Shown: in pieces, positions 33,227-42,279 of the stretch | Position numbering within the stretch: the first letter of the stretch is position 1 | Layout of the letters: each line of letters starts with the position of its first letter | NCBI RefSeq assembly: GCF_040719145.1 | Contig: NZ_JBFDUZ010000001.1 | Coordinates: forward strand, 2,294,001-2,358,000 | Length of the DNA: 64,000 nucleotides | Reading direction: 5' to 3' | Origin: Paenibacillus sp. JQZ6Y-1 | GTDB taxonomy: Bacteria > Bacillota > Bacilli > Paenibacillales > Paenibacillaceae | Translations under genes and position numbers: made by a program | Notes under the pieces: model-generated | Databases searched by the model: none | What the model saw: the letters and a program-made list of their open reading frames with translations, nothing else | What the model was told of the DNA's origin: nothing

Positions 33227-35047
33227 ATGAGAAATCGCGGGATTACATTTAAGCTATTTATTATTACGGTGATTGTCTTTGCCTGCTTTTACGGTATGGT
33301 GATGCTCTCCCAATTGCTCTTTTTCAATCAATTTTACGAAACGTATAAAATGAAACAAGTCGAGCGCAATGTTCAGCAACTGGCAGACAGCTACGTTACG
33401 GAATCACAAGACAGCCATCTGCTTGCACGCAATGCGATTCGATTCATGGAACGTAATAAAAGCCAGCTGGCGATCGTCGATCTTAATGGTAACTTTATGC
33501 TGAATGATACGTACCAATTAAGTATTAACGAAACCTATCATCTTGTGTTACAACAAGCCGATGGCAAAGAACTATTTGTACCGCTTTCCCTGATGATTAG
33601 CACATATGGCGGTGAATTACGCCGCGCAGGCATCAAGGTAGGCGATCAATTGACCATTGATGGCACAGTACAGCAACCGTCAGGGAACCAGCCCTACACA
33701 TTACTAGCACCAGAGCAAATTCGCAAAACCGGCATTCCCACCATCGGTGAGAATCTGGACAGCACACTGGTTGAGCGTACGGGAAAGGTGAAGGAATTGG
33801 TTGTGCCGGATATGACCAGTTGGCGATTGAGTCAGGGATTGTTAATGCAGGCGATCTATGAGGAATTTCCACTATCCGCTTCCCAAAAAAATAGCCTGCG
33901 GCAAATGCAGGAGCTGCAATTTGGCTGGAGCGATTCATGGAGTGGTGCTAACAACCTGATCACGATGCACCCTTTGGAAAAGAACGGCAAGCTGCAAATC
34001 GTATTTGTACTCACTTCTATTCAAGAGATTAGTGATACCAATGAGGCGCTGCGCTGGTTTTATCTATATCTGGGCATCGGCGGCTTTATTCTATTGCTGA
34101 TTTTGTCGCTGTTCTTTTCAAGAATGGTAACGCGTCCGCTGATCACACTTAATGAAATGGCAAAACGAATGGTTAAGCTGGACTTCCGCAATGTGGCTCC
34201 ACCGCTGCGTCAGCAAGATGAGCTAGGTGGACTGGCTCGCAGCATGCACACCATGTCCCATAATCTGGATCAGGCGCTACAGGAATTGCAGGGCGCGAAT
34301 CAGCAATTGCAGCAGGATATGGAACGCAAGCAGCGGCTAGAACAAATGCAGCAGAGCTTTTTTGCCAATGCTTCCCATGAATTGAAGACGCCGCTCAGTA
34401 TTATTAAAAGCTTTGCCGAAGGATTGCAGGACGGTGTCAATGTTAGCAAAACTGGGCATTACGTCAATGTGATCGTCGAAGAAGCCGATAAGATGGAGAT
34501 GCTGATCAAGGATATGCTAGATCTGGCACGACTGGAATCGGGAACGATTCAGCTACATCATCGCTCCTTTATGCTGAGTGAGCTGTCCGAAAAGGTCGCC
34601 GACAAGCTGATCTATTCCTTACAGGAGCGCGGGCTGAATATGATGATTACGCCGATCAATGAACGTCCGGTATATGCTGATCCTGAATGGATTGAACAGG
34701 TGCTTCGCAATCTGATCGTGAATGCGATTCGTCATGCAGAGGAGCAGAGTTTGATTCGGATTGAAATTGAAAGTAATCTGCAATCCACCATCCTCCATGT
34801 CGATAATAAAGGCATACGCTTGACGGATGAACAGCTCCATCAAATTTGGGAGCGATTTTACCGAGGCGATACCGCATCGCGTAGCCGCAATCATGGCGGT
34901 ACTGGGCTTGGGCTGCCGATTGCAAGCCAGATTCTTGATCTGCACGGCTGTCGGTATACAGTAAGTAATCTGGAAGACGGTGTACGCTTTTCGATCATGT
35001 TTGACGATCGATCTACACAGACAGCCGAAATGATAGAAGGAGCATGA
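33227..35047 (+). CDS. Sensor histidine kinase (HAMP/HisKA)
   Basis: A 606-residue kinase. TM1 spans about 8-30, an extracytoplasmic domain of ~245 residues follows, and TM2 spans ~277-298. HAMP comes next, then HisKA with His384 in ASHELKTPLSIIKSFAEGLQDG, and HATPase with NLIVNAIRHAEEQ, RFYRGD and GGTGLGLPIA. ATG 33227 has AAAGGAG 5 bases upstream. It heads an operon with the response regulator (overlapping stop and start region), PssA and a DedA protein. The signal is unknown; the lipid-related partners suggest envelope sensing. Confidence 0.92.
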   Translation: MRNRGITFKLFIITVIVFACFYGMVMLSQLLFFNQFYETYKMKQVERNVQQLADSYVTESQDSHLLARNAIRFMERNKSQLAIVDLNGNFMLNDTYQLSINETYHLVLQQADGKELFVPLSLMISTYGGELRRAGIKVGDQLTIDGTVQQPSGNQPYTLLAPEQIRKTGIPTIGENLDSTLVERTGKVKELVVPDMTSWRLSQGLLMQAIYEEFPLSASQKNSLRQMQELQFGWSDSWSGANNLITMHPLEKNGKLQIVFVLTSIQEISDTNEALRWFYLYLGIGGFILLLILSLFFSRMVTRPLITLNEMAKRMVKLDFRNVAPPLRQQDELGGLARSMHTMSHNLDQALQELQGANQQLQQDMERKQRLEQMQQSFFANASHELKTPLSIIKSFAEGLQDGVNVSKTGHYVNVIVEEADKMEMLIKDMLDLARLESGTIQLHHRSFMLSELSEKVADKLIYSLQERGLNMMITPINERPVYADPEWIEQVLRNLIVNAIRHAEEQSLIRIEIESNLQSTILHVDNKGIRLTDEQLHQIWERFYRGDTASRSRNHGGTGLGLPIASQILDLHGCRYTVSNLEDGVRFSIMFDDRSTQTAEMIEGA

Positions 35048-35049
35048 CG

Positions 35050-35724
35050 ATGGCAGGAACTGTACTATTAGTTGAGGATGAATTGCGTATCCGCGAAGTC
35101 ATTGCCGATTATTTTGCCGGAGATGGCTGGAATATTGTCGAGGCAGAGCATGGCGAGGAAGCACTGGATTTGTTCGATACGGTTCATCCCGATCTAATCA
35201 TTCTGGATATTATGATGCCGCACATGGACGGCTTTGAAGTATGTCGCCGCATTCGGGCGTGTTCTGGTGTACCGATCATTCTACTGACCGCACGTTCTGC
35301 GGATCATGACAAAGTATTGGGCTTTGAACTGGGTGCAGATGACTATGTCACAAAACCATTCAGCCCGAAAGTACTGCTAGCGCGGGCTAATTCTCTCATG
35401 AAACGGGTAATGGATAATTATGAACCTCAAGGCTACCGCCTTTCCTTTGGCAAAGCAGCGCTCAATACGTTAACCCGTCGGCTGGAACTGGATGGCTTGC
35501 CGATTGAATTGACACCGAAGGAGTATGAGCTGCTGCTTCTGCTGATCCGCAACAAAAATCGCGTCATTTCACGCGATCTGATTCTGGATCGGGTCTGGGG
35601 AGCGGAGTTTGAAGGTGAGTCGCGGGTCGTCGATTCTCATATCAAAAAGCTTCGTGCTAAGCTGGGAACGCAATCCGGTCATATTCGCACCATGATCGGT
35701 GTCGGCTATCAATTTGAACTGTAA
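35050..35724 (+). CDS. OmpR/PhoB-family response regulator
   Basis: A 224-residue regulator. The receiver domain (VLLVEDELRIREVI, acceptor Asp in LIILDIMMPHMDGFEV, switch Lys in DDYVTKPFSPK) is joined to a winged HTH with LTPKEYELLLLLIRNKNRVISRDLILDRVWG and RVVDSHIKKLRAKLG. ATG 35050 is preferred because AAGGAG lies 7 bases upstream; ATG 35044, which overlaps the kinase stop, is only one base from that site. It is the cognate partner of the kinase before it. Confidence 0.93.
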   Translation: MAGTVLLVEDELRIREVIADYFAGDGWNIVEAEHGEEALDLFDTVHPDLIILDIMMPHMDGFEVCRRIRACSGVPIILLTARSADHDKVLGFELGADDYVTKPFSPKVLLARANSLMKRVMDNYEPQGYRLSFGKAALNTLTRRLELDGLPIELTPKEYELLLLLIRNKNRVISRDLILDRVWGAEFEGESRVVDSHIKKLRAKLGTQSGHIRTMIGVGYQFEL

Positions 35725-35809
35725 TGGATAGTTGCCCCGTATAACCAAGTATATAGACAACATTCACATCATGGATCTGCGACTTCAACGTCGGGAAAGG
35801 ATATTCATT

Positions 35810-36337
35810 ATGATAAAATGGAGCTTTATTCCTTCTTTATTTACCGTTCTGAATCTGGCAGCTGGTGCAACCTCACTGCTGCTAACGATTCAAGGACATT
35901 ATAGGATCGCGTTATTAATGATCCTGTCTGCTGCTATTTTCGATGTATTGGACGGTCTAATTGCTCGTCTACTCAATTGTCCGAGCGAATTCGGCAAACA
36001 GCTGGATTCACTGGCGGATTTGATTTCATTCGGTGCAGCGCCTGCGTTTCTGGTACTGTTCGATCAGTTGGACGGTTCGCACGGACCTGCTTCGGTAGCA
36101 GCAGTGCTATTTATTATCTGCGGTGCGCTGCGTTTGGCACGATTTAATATTTCCGGCTCGAACGATGGCTTTACCGGTATGCCGATTACCGCTGCGGGTA
36201 CGCTGTTATCGCTCGTTTCGCTAACAGACAATACGCTGCGTCCGGTATTTATCGTGATTCTGATGATCGTGCTATCCCTGTTGATGATCAGCCGGGTTCC
36301 ATTTCCCTCCTTCAAAAATCGCATGGTCAGGAAGTGA
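35810..36337 (+). CDS. pssA: CDP-diacylglycerol-serine O-phosphatidyltransferase
   Basis: A 175-residue membrane enzyme that makes phosphatidylserine, the precursor of phosphatidylethanolamine. The CDP-alcohol phosphatidyltransferase signature DGLIARLLNCPSEFGKQLDSLADLISFG matches DG(x2)AR(x8)G(x3)D(x3)D, and the GSNDGFTGMPITAAG segment is typical of PssA. ATG 35810 follows GAAAGG by 9 bases; the longer ORF start at 35732 has none. It follows the two-component genes by 85 bases and abuts the DedA gene, so all four are probably cotranscribed. Confidence 0.9.
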   Translation: MIKWSFIPSLFTVLNLAAGATSLLLTIQGHYRIALLMILSAAIFDVLDGLIARLLNCPSEFGKQLDSLADLISFGAAPAFLVLFDQLDGSHGPASVAAVLFIICGALRLARFNISGSNDGFTGMPITAAGTLLSLVSLTDNTLRPVFIVILMIVLSLLMISRVPFPSFKNRMVRK

Positions 36338-36850
36338 TTGACCTTGGAATATGCTGTTGAATATATTGGTCGTTACGGGTATATCGCCATCTCTGCCCTG
36401 CTTGCGCTCGGCATTGTGGGACTGCCTGTACCGGACGAGATGCTGATGATTCTAGTCGGCTACCTCGCGTCTACCAAAGTACTTCATTTTCCACTTGTTT
36501 TAATTTTCAGCTTTATCGGTTCGGTAGGCGGCATGACGATCAGCTATTGGGTCGGACGTAAGCTCGGTTTGGCAATCCTGCTCCGATATGGCAAATGGAT
36601 CGGACTCACGCCCAAGCGTTATGATCGGGTGAGGCACTGGTTTCAGCGATACGGTCGCTGGACGGTGCTATTCTCGTATTTTATCCCCGGTGTGCGTCAT
36701 GCTGCCGGTTATATTTCCGGTATTAGCGCTATGCCGTTTCGCCAATATGTATTGATCTGTATGGCAGGTGCTGTAATCTGGACGGTTGTCTTCGTCTCGA
36801 TTGGCTATTTTGCCGGTGCCCATTTTTTGCATCATCCTCCACGCATATAA
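36338..36850 (+). CDS. DedA-family (SNARE-associated/VTT) membrane protein
   Basis: A 170-residue membrane protein of the DedA superfamily, whose members flip or transport phospholipids and undecaprenyl phosphate. Motifs are GLPVPDEMLMILVGYLA, SYWVGRKLG and WTVLFSYFIPGVRHAAGYISG, where F-x-R-x(2)-P-x(2)-R-type residues are replaced by SYFIPGVRH. The start is TTG 36338, immediately after the PssA stop, with AGGAAG upstream. Linkage to PssA supports a role in phosphatidylserine or phosphatidylethanolamine handling. Confidence 0.88.
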   Translation: MTLEYAVEYIGRYGYIAISALLALGIVGLPVPDEMLMILVGYLASTKVLHFPLVLIFSFIGSVGGMTISYWVGRKLGLAILLRYGKWIGLTPKRYDRVRHWFQRYGRWTVLFSYFIPGVRHAAGYISGISAMPFRQYVLICMAGAVIWTVVFVSIGYFAGAHFLHHPPRI

Positions 36851-36905
36851 AAATACCGCCGGACAGCGTGCATTAATGCCAGCTGCCGACGGTATATTTT
36901 TTTTT
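36851..36905 (+). terminator. Rho-independent terminator of the kinase-regulator-pssA-dedA operon
   Basis: ACCG-CGG-CAGC pairs with GCTG-CCG-CGGT, followed by ATATTTTTTTTT. It overlaps the 3' end of the small minus-strand gene at 36873-37043. Confidence 0.85.
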
Positions 36906-37043
36906 GCGACGTAAATGACGTTTGAAGGTGTTTTCTGCTTTGCGCTGGGCAAGCGTGCGACGAATGCCCTGCATCATCAGTTTATAGCGCCATTCATCAT
37001 TACGATGAATCATGTGTAATTCTTGTAAAAAATAGGCGTCCAT
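36873..37043 (-). CDS. Small basic hypothetical protein (56 aa)
   Basis: MDAYFLQELHMIHRNDEWRY opens a 56-residue polypeptide ending in a very basic tract (FKRHLRRKKKYTVGSWH). GGAGTG lies 6 bases before ATG 37043. The basic tail suggests nucleic-acid or membrane-surface contact. Its 3' end lies within the convergent operon terminator. The family is not recognised. Confidence 0.5.
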   Translation of the reverse strand: MDAYFLQELHMIHRNDEWRYKLMMQGIRRTLAQRKAENTFKRHLRRKKKYTVGSWH

Positions 37044-37240
37044 AGGGATCACTCCAGTTCTCATGATCAGTGTAATCCCAGTATAGACCGTTAATATGAA
37101 CAACAGATGTAATCCATCTGAAAGCAAGCTTAAAACGCATTACCTTTGGCATCGATATTTGGCTTCATCTTGCATAACTACTGTGTCTGCATCGTATGTG
37201 GAACAGCCTACCATAACTACATGCGTCTTCGCTATCTGTA

Positions 37241-37987
37241 CTATACTTGCCAATCCAATCTATCCAAAAAGTCGGCAATATCTGCAAACACCTGCTCCTG
37301 CTCCACATCCATCGGCAAAATATGCCCAGAGCGCGGATACCATTTTAGCTCCTTGTGCGCCGAACCGATCTTCTCGTAAATCTCCTTCGCACTCTGCTGG
37401 TACAGCTCGTCATCCTGCTCTCCCTGCATAATCAACGCTGGTACGCTAATCCGTGCCAGTCGTGCCGCTGTCGAGCTGATCAATTGACGCAGCTGCTCCA
37501 AATGCGTTAGCGGCTCGGCTGCCAGCTGCTCCAGACGCGCAGCAATAACGCTCTCATCCTTCGTTTGCAGCGATTCATACCAGCGCGCATAATCCAGTAC
37601 TCTTTTTAAAATATCTGCTGTGTCCTTCTCCTGTACTGGTGCACTCATGGACACCACAGCTTTCACCGGAAATAAGGTGCCAGTGCGCAAAGTGAACACA
37701 CCGCCCAACGATACGCCAGCGACTGCAATTTCCTCATAACCCTGACTGGTGAGCAGATCGTAGCCGTCCACAACACTTTGCCACCACGCGGCAGGGCGTG
37801 TGTGCAGCAACTGCTCCGGTGCGCCGCCATGCCCAGCAAATAAGGGCGCATGGCAGGTATATCCTTTTTCATGCAAATAACGACCGAGTCGGCGTACGTG
37901 CATCGTGCTGCCGGTATATCCATGCAGCAGCAGCACCGCTCGCTGATCGCCAATATACGTAAATGACTCAGGTGCAACCATCTTCAT
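37241..37987 (-). CDS. Alpha/beta hydrolase, carboxylesterase (Est30-like)
   Basis: A 248-residue cytoplasmic esterase. AVLLLHGYTGSTMHVRRLGRYLHEKGY holds the oxyanion-hole HG, VAGVSLGGVFTL the nucleophilic Ser in GxSxG, ALIMQGEQDDELY the acid Asp, and WYPRSGHILPMD the catalytic His. The layout and length match Geobacillus Est30-type carboxylesterases acting on short acyl esters. ATG 37987 is preceded by GGAGAG at 7 bases. Confidence 0.9.
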   Translation of the reverse strand: MKMVAPESFTYIGDQRAVLLLHGYTGSTMHVRRLGRYLHEKGYTCHAPLFAGHGGAPEQLLHTRPAAWWQSVVDGYDLLTSQGYEEIAVAGVSLGGVFTLRTGTLFPVKAVVSMSAPVQEKDTADILKRVLDYARWYESLQTKDESVIAARLEQLAAEPLTHLEQLRQLISSTAARLARISVPALIMQGEQDDELYQQSAKEIYEKIGSAHKELKWYPRSGHILPMDVEQEQVFADIADFLDRLDWQV

Positions 37988-38158
37988 CTCTAATCTCTCC
38001 ACTTCCGGTTTGCAAATTGCTGTCCATCCTTGCTCCCAAGACCATCAGTGGAGAATCATCGTCATTTCATGACTCAATCACAACCTGATCATCTCTGCAA
38101 TCGACAACAGCATCCATGATCAAGAATATCACAATCTTATCCATCCATATAGGCAAAC

Positions 38159-39304
38159 TCATATCGTTCGTGCTGAAGTGATCGGTTGCTCGGCAACGAT
38201 TGCTTCTCCATATTCCAATACATAGACGGCATCCTTAATCCATACCCCATTGGCAAAATCGCGTCCGCGTAAAACCAGACGATCTGTATACAGATCGATA
38301 TACCAGCCCTGACTGCCTTCCCTATACGTATCGTCATCTGTCCACAGGTAAGCGACCGATGCGGCATTGAATAGTACCGGACCGCCTTGCTCCAATACAT
38401 GAACGGTATGCGGTGCTTGCAGATGCCAGTGCGTATGTCCGGTGAACAGCAGCACCTGCGGATAACGGCGCAGGATTTCTTTGCATGCGTCATCCTGCTC
38501 GACACCGTACCAGCCCTGCGCTTCCAATGAACCTGCGACTGTATTCAGTAATGGCTGATGGAGGAACAGAAATATCGGCTTGCCCGGCGATGCTGCTGTG
38601 ATAATATCCAGTCGTTGCGCTAACCAATCCAGTTGCATATGGGATAGATAGCAATCCTTAGACAATGGACGCTCCGTACCAAGAAAGAGAAAATTATACC
38701 CGCCTATACGCCGATGGGTATACACGCCTTCCGTGAAGGTGGAACGGTTAAACATGCCCAGCCGATATTGCCATAGACGATACATACTCTCGTCCATACC
38801 GGCTTCTTCCTCTCCATCTGACTGTCCATCAGCCTCCACATGATTAGCCAGCGACATGGAATCATCTTGTTTAAGTGGACGCTGCTGTAAATAGTCGTCT
38901 CGCAATGTGAGCAGCTCTTGATCATCCTTACCGACAAGTGAGGACAATTCCGTTTGCCAGCTTAGATCGCTTACATCGTGATTCCCCAGTGCAAAATGAA
39001 TGGCTGGTAATTCATCCCGATACTGCTCCCAGATGCGATGCAACTCTTGGTATTCTGTACTTAGCCCATGATCGGTCACATCGCCTACATGGATAATGCC
39101 CAGACTATCCTTCGCATGTGTGGCAAGATCAGCAAGTGCTAGATCCCAGTGGCGATTATACATATGATCGCTATCCGCCGTCAGATGCGTATCCGTAATC
39201 ACCTGAAATCCACCCAGTCGCTCGCCCCATGTGTCGCTCGATGTCAGTCCCGCCTGTTGATCCTCTGTCAGCGTCCGTACCTGATAAAACGGTTGTCTGT
39301 TCAA
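38159..39304 (-). CDS. Calcineurin-like metallophosphoesterase
   Basis: A 381-residue dimetal phosphoesterase. Motifs in order: ITDTHLTADSDHMYN (metal Asp/His), IHVGDVTDHG (bridging Asp), FALGNHDVS (Asn-His), FLFLHQPLL (His), LFTGHTHWHLQ (His-x-His). Substrates of this fold range from nucleotides to phospholipids. The start is TTG 39304, which overlaps the stop of the SMR gene and has GGAGTG 7 bases upstream. It is the third gene of a tightly coupled HAD-SMR-phosphoesterase operon. Confidence 0.88.
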   Translation of the reverse strand: MNRQPFYQVRTLTEDQQAGLTSSDTWGERLGGFQVITDTHLTADSDHMYNRHWDLALADLATHAKDSLGIIHVGDVTDHGLSTEYQELHRIWEQYRDELPAIHFALGNHDVSDLSWQTELSSLVGKDDQELLTLRDDYLQQRPLKQDDSMSLANHVEADGQSDGEEEAGMDESMYRLWQYRLGMFNRSTFTEGVYTHRRIGGYNFLFLGTERPLSKDCYLSHMQLDWLAQRLDIITAASPGKPIFLFLHQPLLNTVAGSLEAQGWYGVEQDDACKEILRRYPQVLLFTGHTHWHLQAPHTVHVLEQGGPVLFNAASVAYLWTDDDTYREGSQGWYIDLYTDRLVLRGRDFANGVWIKDAVYVLEYGEAIVAEQPITSARTI

Positions 39305-39633
39305 TGCGCATCACTCCATTTCAATCCGATAATACCGATGACGATCACTGCCATCCAGCAAACCGAAGCTATTTTCAATCGTTCACCGAATAGATAATAT
39401 CCGGCGATACTGATCAGCGTAATGCCTACACCCGACCAGATCGCATACGCAATACTGATCGGCATATAGCGCACCGCATAATTAAGCAGTGTAAAGCTAG
39501 CTCCATAGCAGACAAACATCAATAACGAAGGTCCGAATCGTGTGAATCCGTCCGAAAACTTCATCATCAGCGTTCCGCTTAATTCCAGCGCAATCGCTCC
39601 ACCCAGCAGTAACCATCCAGTATACACGTTCAT
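39301..39633 (-). CDS. SMR-family small multidrug/cation efflux protein
   Basis: A 110-residue protein with four transmembrane helices. The essential Glu lies in GGAIALELSGTLMMKFSDGFTRF. YAVRYMPISIAYAIWSGVGIT and GYYLFGERL are the conserved helix-2, helix-3 and helix-4 signatures of EmrE/QacC-type and guanidinium exporters. Only one SMR gene is present, so a homodimer is expected. The start ATGA overlaps the HAD gene stop. Confidence 0.92.
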   Translation of the reverse strand: MNVYTGWLLLGGAIALELSGTLMMKFSDGFTRFGPSLLMFVCYGASFTLLNYAVRYMPISIAYAIWSGVGITLISIAGYYLFGERLKIASVCWMAVIVIGIIGLKWSDAH

Positions 39634-40472
39634 GTGCCACCTCCGGGCAATCCAATCAACGGTACAAATGATGGCACGATATAATGCGCCAAGGGAAGCT
39701 GTTCTGCCGTGCCAATTCCGATCACTAGCGGGCAGCCTGCGGATAAACCCATATCCATATCTCCATTGGTATCTCCAATAACAGCCGCATGTGATGGATC
39801 AACGCCTAGCTTTTGACAAGCCAGCTCTACCATATCGGGAAAAGGCTTGCCGCGCTCTACCTGATCGCTGCCGATGATCACCTCCATGTGCTGCTTCAAG
39901 CCCAGCCAATCGAGATGCTTGAGCGCATTGGACGTATCATCAGCGGTCACAACCGCCAAACGAATATGATGCAAAGCGCATTGCGCAACGAATTCTCGAA
40001 CACCAGACAATGCGCGGGCTGGACGCCACTGCTCCAGCTGTTCATCCGCCGCTTGCGCGCATTGCCGTACCAATCGACTGGCATCGCCCCATGATAAGCC
40101 TGCCCGGTAGCCATGCCATGACAGAACCGCGTATACATCATCCATCGTGCCCATGGCAAGCGGTCCGGCAGTGTCATAATCAATAATACGACCCTCGGCA
40201 TCATGCACCGTACCCCAGATATGCGGAATCTGTTCCTGTGGCAGATGCAGCTGGCGCTTCTCTAATCCTTGTCTAAAATGACTCAACAACGCCTCTGACC
40301 ATCTCCCCCACATGGATAGAAAATCAAGCAGCGTCCCGTCCTTGTCCAGTAGCACCGCTTGGATCTGGTGCTTTGCAAACAGCGATACCGGAACAGAAAA
40401 CCTCTGATCAGCTATATCCTTTGGTTCAAGTACATCCTTTGCTTCGGATACATGTATGATATTGTCCAGCAT
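39630..40472 (-). CDS. HAD-superfamily phosphatase
   Basis: A 280-residue hydrolase. Motif I is VLLDKDGTLLDF, where Lys replaces the usual middle residue; motif II is AVVTADDTSN; the Lys motif is GKPFPDMVELAC; motif III is AVIGDTNGDMDMGLSAG. The long helical cap after motif I is like phosphoglycolate phosphatases. The first 25 residues are extra. AAAGGAATGAGAG precedes ATG 40472. It is the first gene of the coupled operon. Confidence 0.9.
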   Translation of the reverse strand: MLDNIIHVSEAKDVLEPKDIADQRFSVPVSLFAKHQIQAVLLDKDGTLLDFLSMWGRWSEALLSHFRQGLEKRQLHLPQEQIPHIWGTVHDAEGRIIDYDTAGPLAMGTMDDVYAVLSWHGYRAGLSWGDASRLVRQCAQAADEQLEQWRPARALSGVREFVAQCALHHIRLAVVTADDTSNALKHLDWLGLKQHMEVIIGSDQVERGKPFPDMVELACQKLGVDPSHAAVIGDTNGDMDMGLSAGCPLVIGIGTAEQLPLAHYIVPSFVPLIGLPGGGT

Positions 40473-40509
40473 CTCTCATTCCTTTCCTATGGCTAAACGA
40501 AACAGCAGT

Positions 40510-40534
40510 GCACAGCGCCCACTGTACGCTGTGC
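40510..40534 (-). terminator. Hairpin between the sugar-binding protein gene and the HAD gene
   Basis: GCACAGCG pairs with CGCTGTGC around a 9-base loop. The minus-strand continuation ACTGCTGTTTC is a poor U-run, so termination may be inefficient. Confidence 0.4.
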
Positions 40535-40661
40535 CTGTCTGCATCGTATCATCACTTCAACTGTTATTTTGAGACTGTATTCGCTAAGCTTCTGTATTCA
40601 TTACGCTTGGTTTGTTCACATGCTCGTCTACATATCAGATACAGCTATCCAACTTGCTGTA

Positions 40662-42158
40662 TCAGCGGTTGGCACGATCCAGCTCCTGTTGTGCTTTTTG
40701 CTGTGCTTCCTGCAATGCCTGAGCGGCTGGCACGTTGTTAATCTGTACCTGATCTGCCGCTACCTTCAGCGCATCGGTAATTTTGCCACCTGTTGGATCT
40801 TGGAATGGCGCGGAAGCGTGAGATGCTTGTTTTAACGGTACTTCGATTTGTGGATTTTTGGCGCTAAATGCTTTGAATGCCGCATCATCCAGTGCAGACT
40901 GGCGGACTGCGATATATCCCGTATTCATCGACCATTTTGCCGTATTGGAGGCTTTGGAGAAGTAGGTTAGCCATTTAAAAGCAGCCTGCTGCTGCTCTGG
41001 GCTTGCTTGCGCAGGAATGCCCGCCATAATCGCATTTGCGACTGGTTTACCTTCACCCACGCCTTGCCAGCCCGGTTGCTCCATGGCACCGACGATTTTG
41101 AAGTTCAGATCGCCCTGATCCCCGCTCGAACCGGTATAACCAGCAGCTTTATTTTTCATCACATCATCAATCGTTTTGTACCAGTATTCCCAGCCTTGCC
41201 CGCCAGAGTGAATCGTCATAATCTGATCTTCGTGAATCCACTTGCGGAACATCTCCCATGTATCGATCCATTCCGGCGTGTTGATTGTTACCGTCTTGCC
41301 ATCGGCACTCAGTACGCTGCCGCCCTTACTCAGTACGGCATCCATCATATTGTCCGCCCCCCACATCGGCTCCCAGCCGTAGAAGGTCGTTTTGCCGTTT
41401 TCCTTTTTGGTCATTTTGGCAGCCGCAGCCGATAAAGCTTCCCATGTAGTCAGACTTGCCGGATCGATGCCTGCTTGTTTCAGTGCATCCTTGCGGTAGT
41501 ACATGACCTGCGTGGTACCATACATCGGTAGGAAATATTGCTTGCCGTCTACCTGCCCTTGATTGAGGAAAGTTTGCACGAAGTCGTCTTTGTTAAAATC
41601 AGAATCAGCAGCAATCAGCTCGTCCATTGGCGCGTAATAGCCTTTTTTCGCCCATTCTACGTTGGAGCTGAGAACAGCAGCGGGTACCTGACCCGAAGCG
41701 ATAGCAGCTTGCAGCTTTTGCGAGGTTTCATCATAATCTGCCTGCACGACGCCTTTGACAATCACGTCCTTCTGGGATGCGTTAAAGTCGTCGATCATCT
41801 TTTTCATATTGTCGCCCAGCTTGCCGCCCAATCCGTACCAGAACTCGATTTCAACTGGACCTGTGGACGCGGTTTCCGCACTGCTGGACTTGCTATCCGC
41901 GGCAGCTGGTGTACTACCAGAAGAACCACAAGCTGTCGTCAGCAGAAACGTCGATAACAGGAGCAGCGAGCAACCCGATTTCCAGCTTGGCAGACGTAGA
42001 CGTTTGGAAGAATGTTTGATGGATGGCGTTGATATAGAAGGTTTAGATATTGCGGGTTTGGATAGTGCTGCATTCCATGCGATCTCTTTCATTCCTCTCA
42101 TTTCTTTCATCTCTTTCATTTCGTTGATCGCTTTATTATTATCAACTCGTTGTTTCAT
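40662..42158 (-). CDS. ABC transporter sugar-binding lipoprotein with unusually long N-terminal extension
   Basis: A ~498-residue solute-binding protein. Its lipobox LLTTAC places the lipid-bearing Cys at residue ~77, far later than normal. Before the hydrophobic signal segment are ~60 residues containing Met-Lys-Glu repeats (NEMKEMKEMRGMKE) and a Ser-Lys-Pro-Ile-Ser repeat. The mature part (VEIEFWYGLGGKLGDNMKKMIDDFN, FLPMYGTTQVMYYRKDALKQAG, PAQASPEQQQAAFKWLTYF) is of the UgpB/MalE type for sugars or glycerol-3-phosphate. ATG 42158 has AGGAA 8 bases upstream. It is the third gene after the two permeases. A start just before the basic KRLRLPSWK segment would give a normal signal peptide, but no ATG/GTG/TTG with a good ribosome site was seen there. 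Confidence 0.88.
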   Translation of the reverse strand: MKQRVDNNKAINEMKEMKEMRGMKEIAWNAALSKPAISKPSISTPSIKHSSKRLRLPSWKSGCSLLLLSTFLLTTACGSSGSTPAAADSKSSSAETASTGPVEIEFWYGLGGKLGDNMKKMIDDFNASQKDVIVKGVVQADYDETSQKLQAAIASGQVPAAVLSSNVEWAKKGYYAPMDELIAADSDFNKDDFVQTFLNQGQVDGKQYFLPMYGTTQVMYYRKDALKQAGIDPASLTTWEALSAAAAKMTKKENGKTTFYGWEPMWGADNMMDAVLSKGGSVLSADGKTVTINTPEWIDTWEMFRKWIHEDQIMTIHSGGQGWEYWYKTIDDVMKNKAAGYTGSSGDQGDLNFKIVGAMEQPGWQGVGEGKPVANAIMAGIPAQASPEQQQAAFKWLTYFSKASNTAKWSMNTGYIAVRQSALDDAAFKAFSAKNPQIEVPLKQASHASAPFQDPTGGKITDALKVAADQVQINNVPAAQALQEAQQKAQQELDRANR

Positions 42159-42279
42159 GATTTTATTTCCTAATCTTTTCAAAAGATTCACGTATAATCA
42201 GCTCCCAATCTCATTTGAATGAATGATGGATCAAAGCATTTCTCACTGCCTGCCGCTTATCGGTGCATTCGCCGTATGC

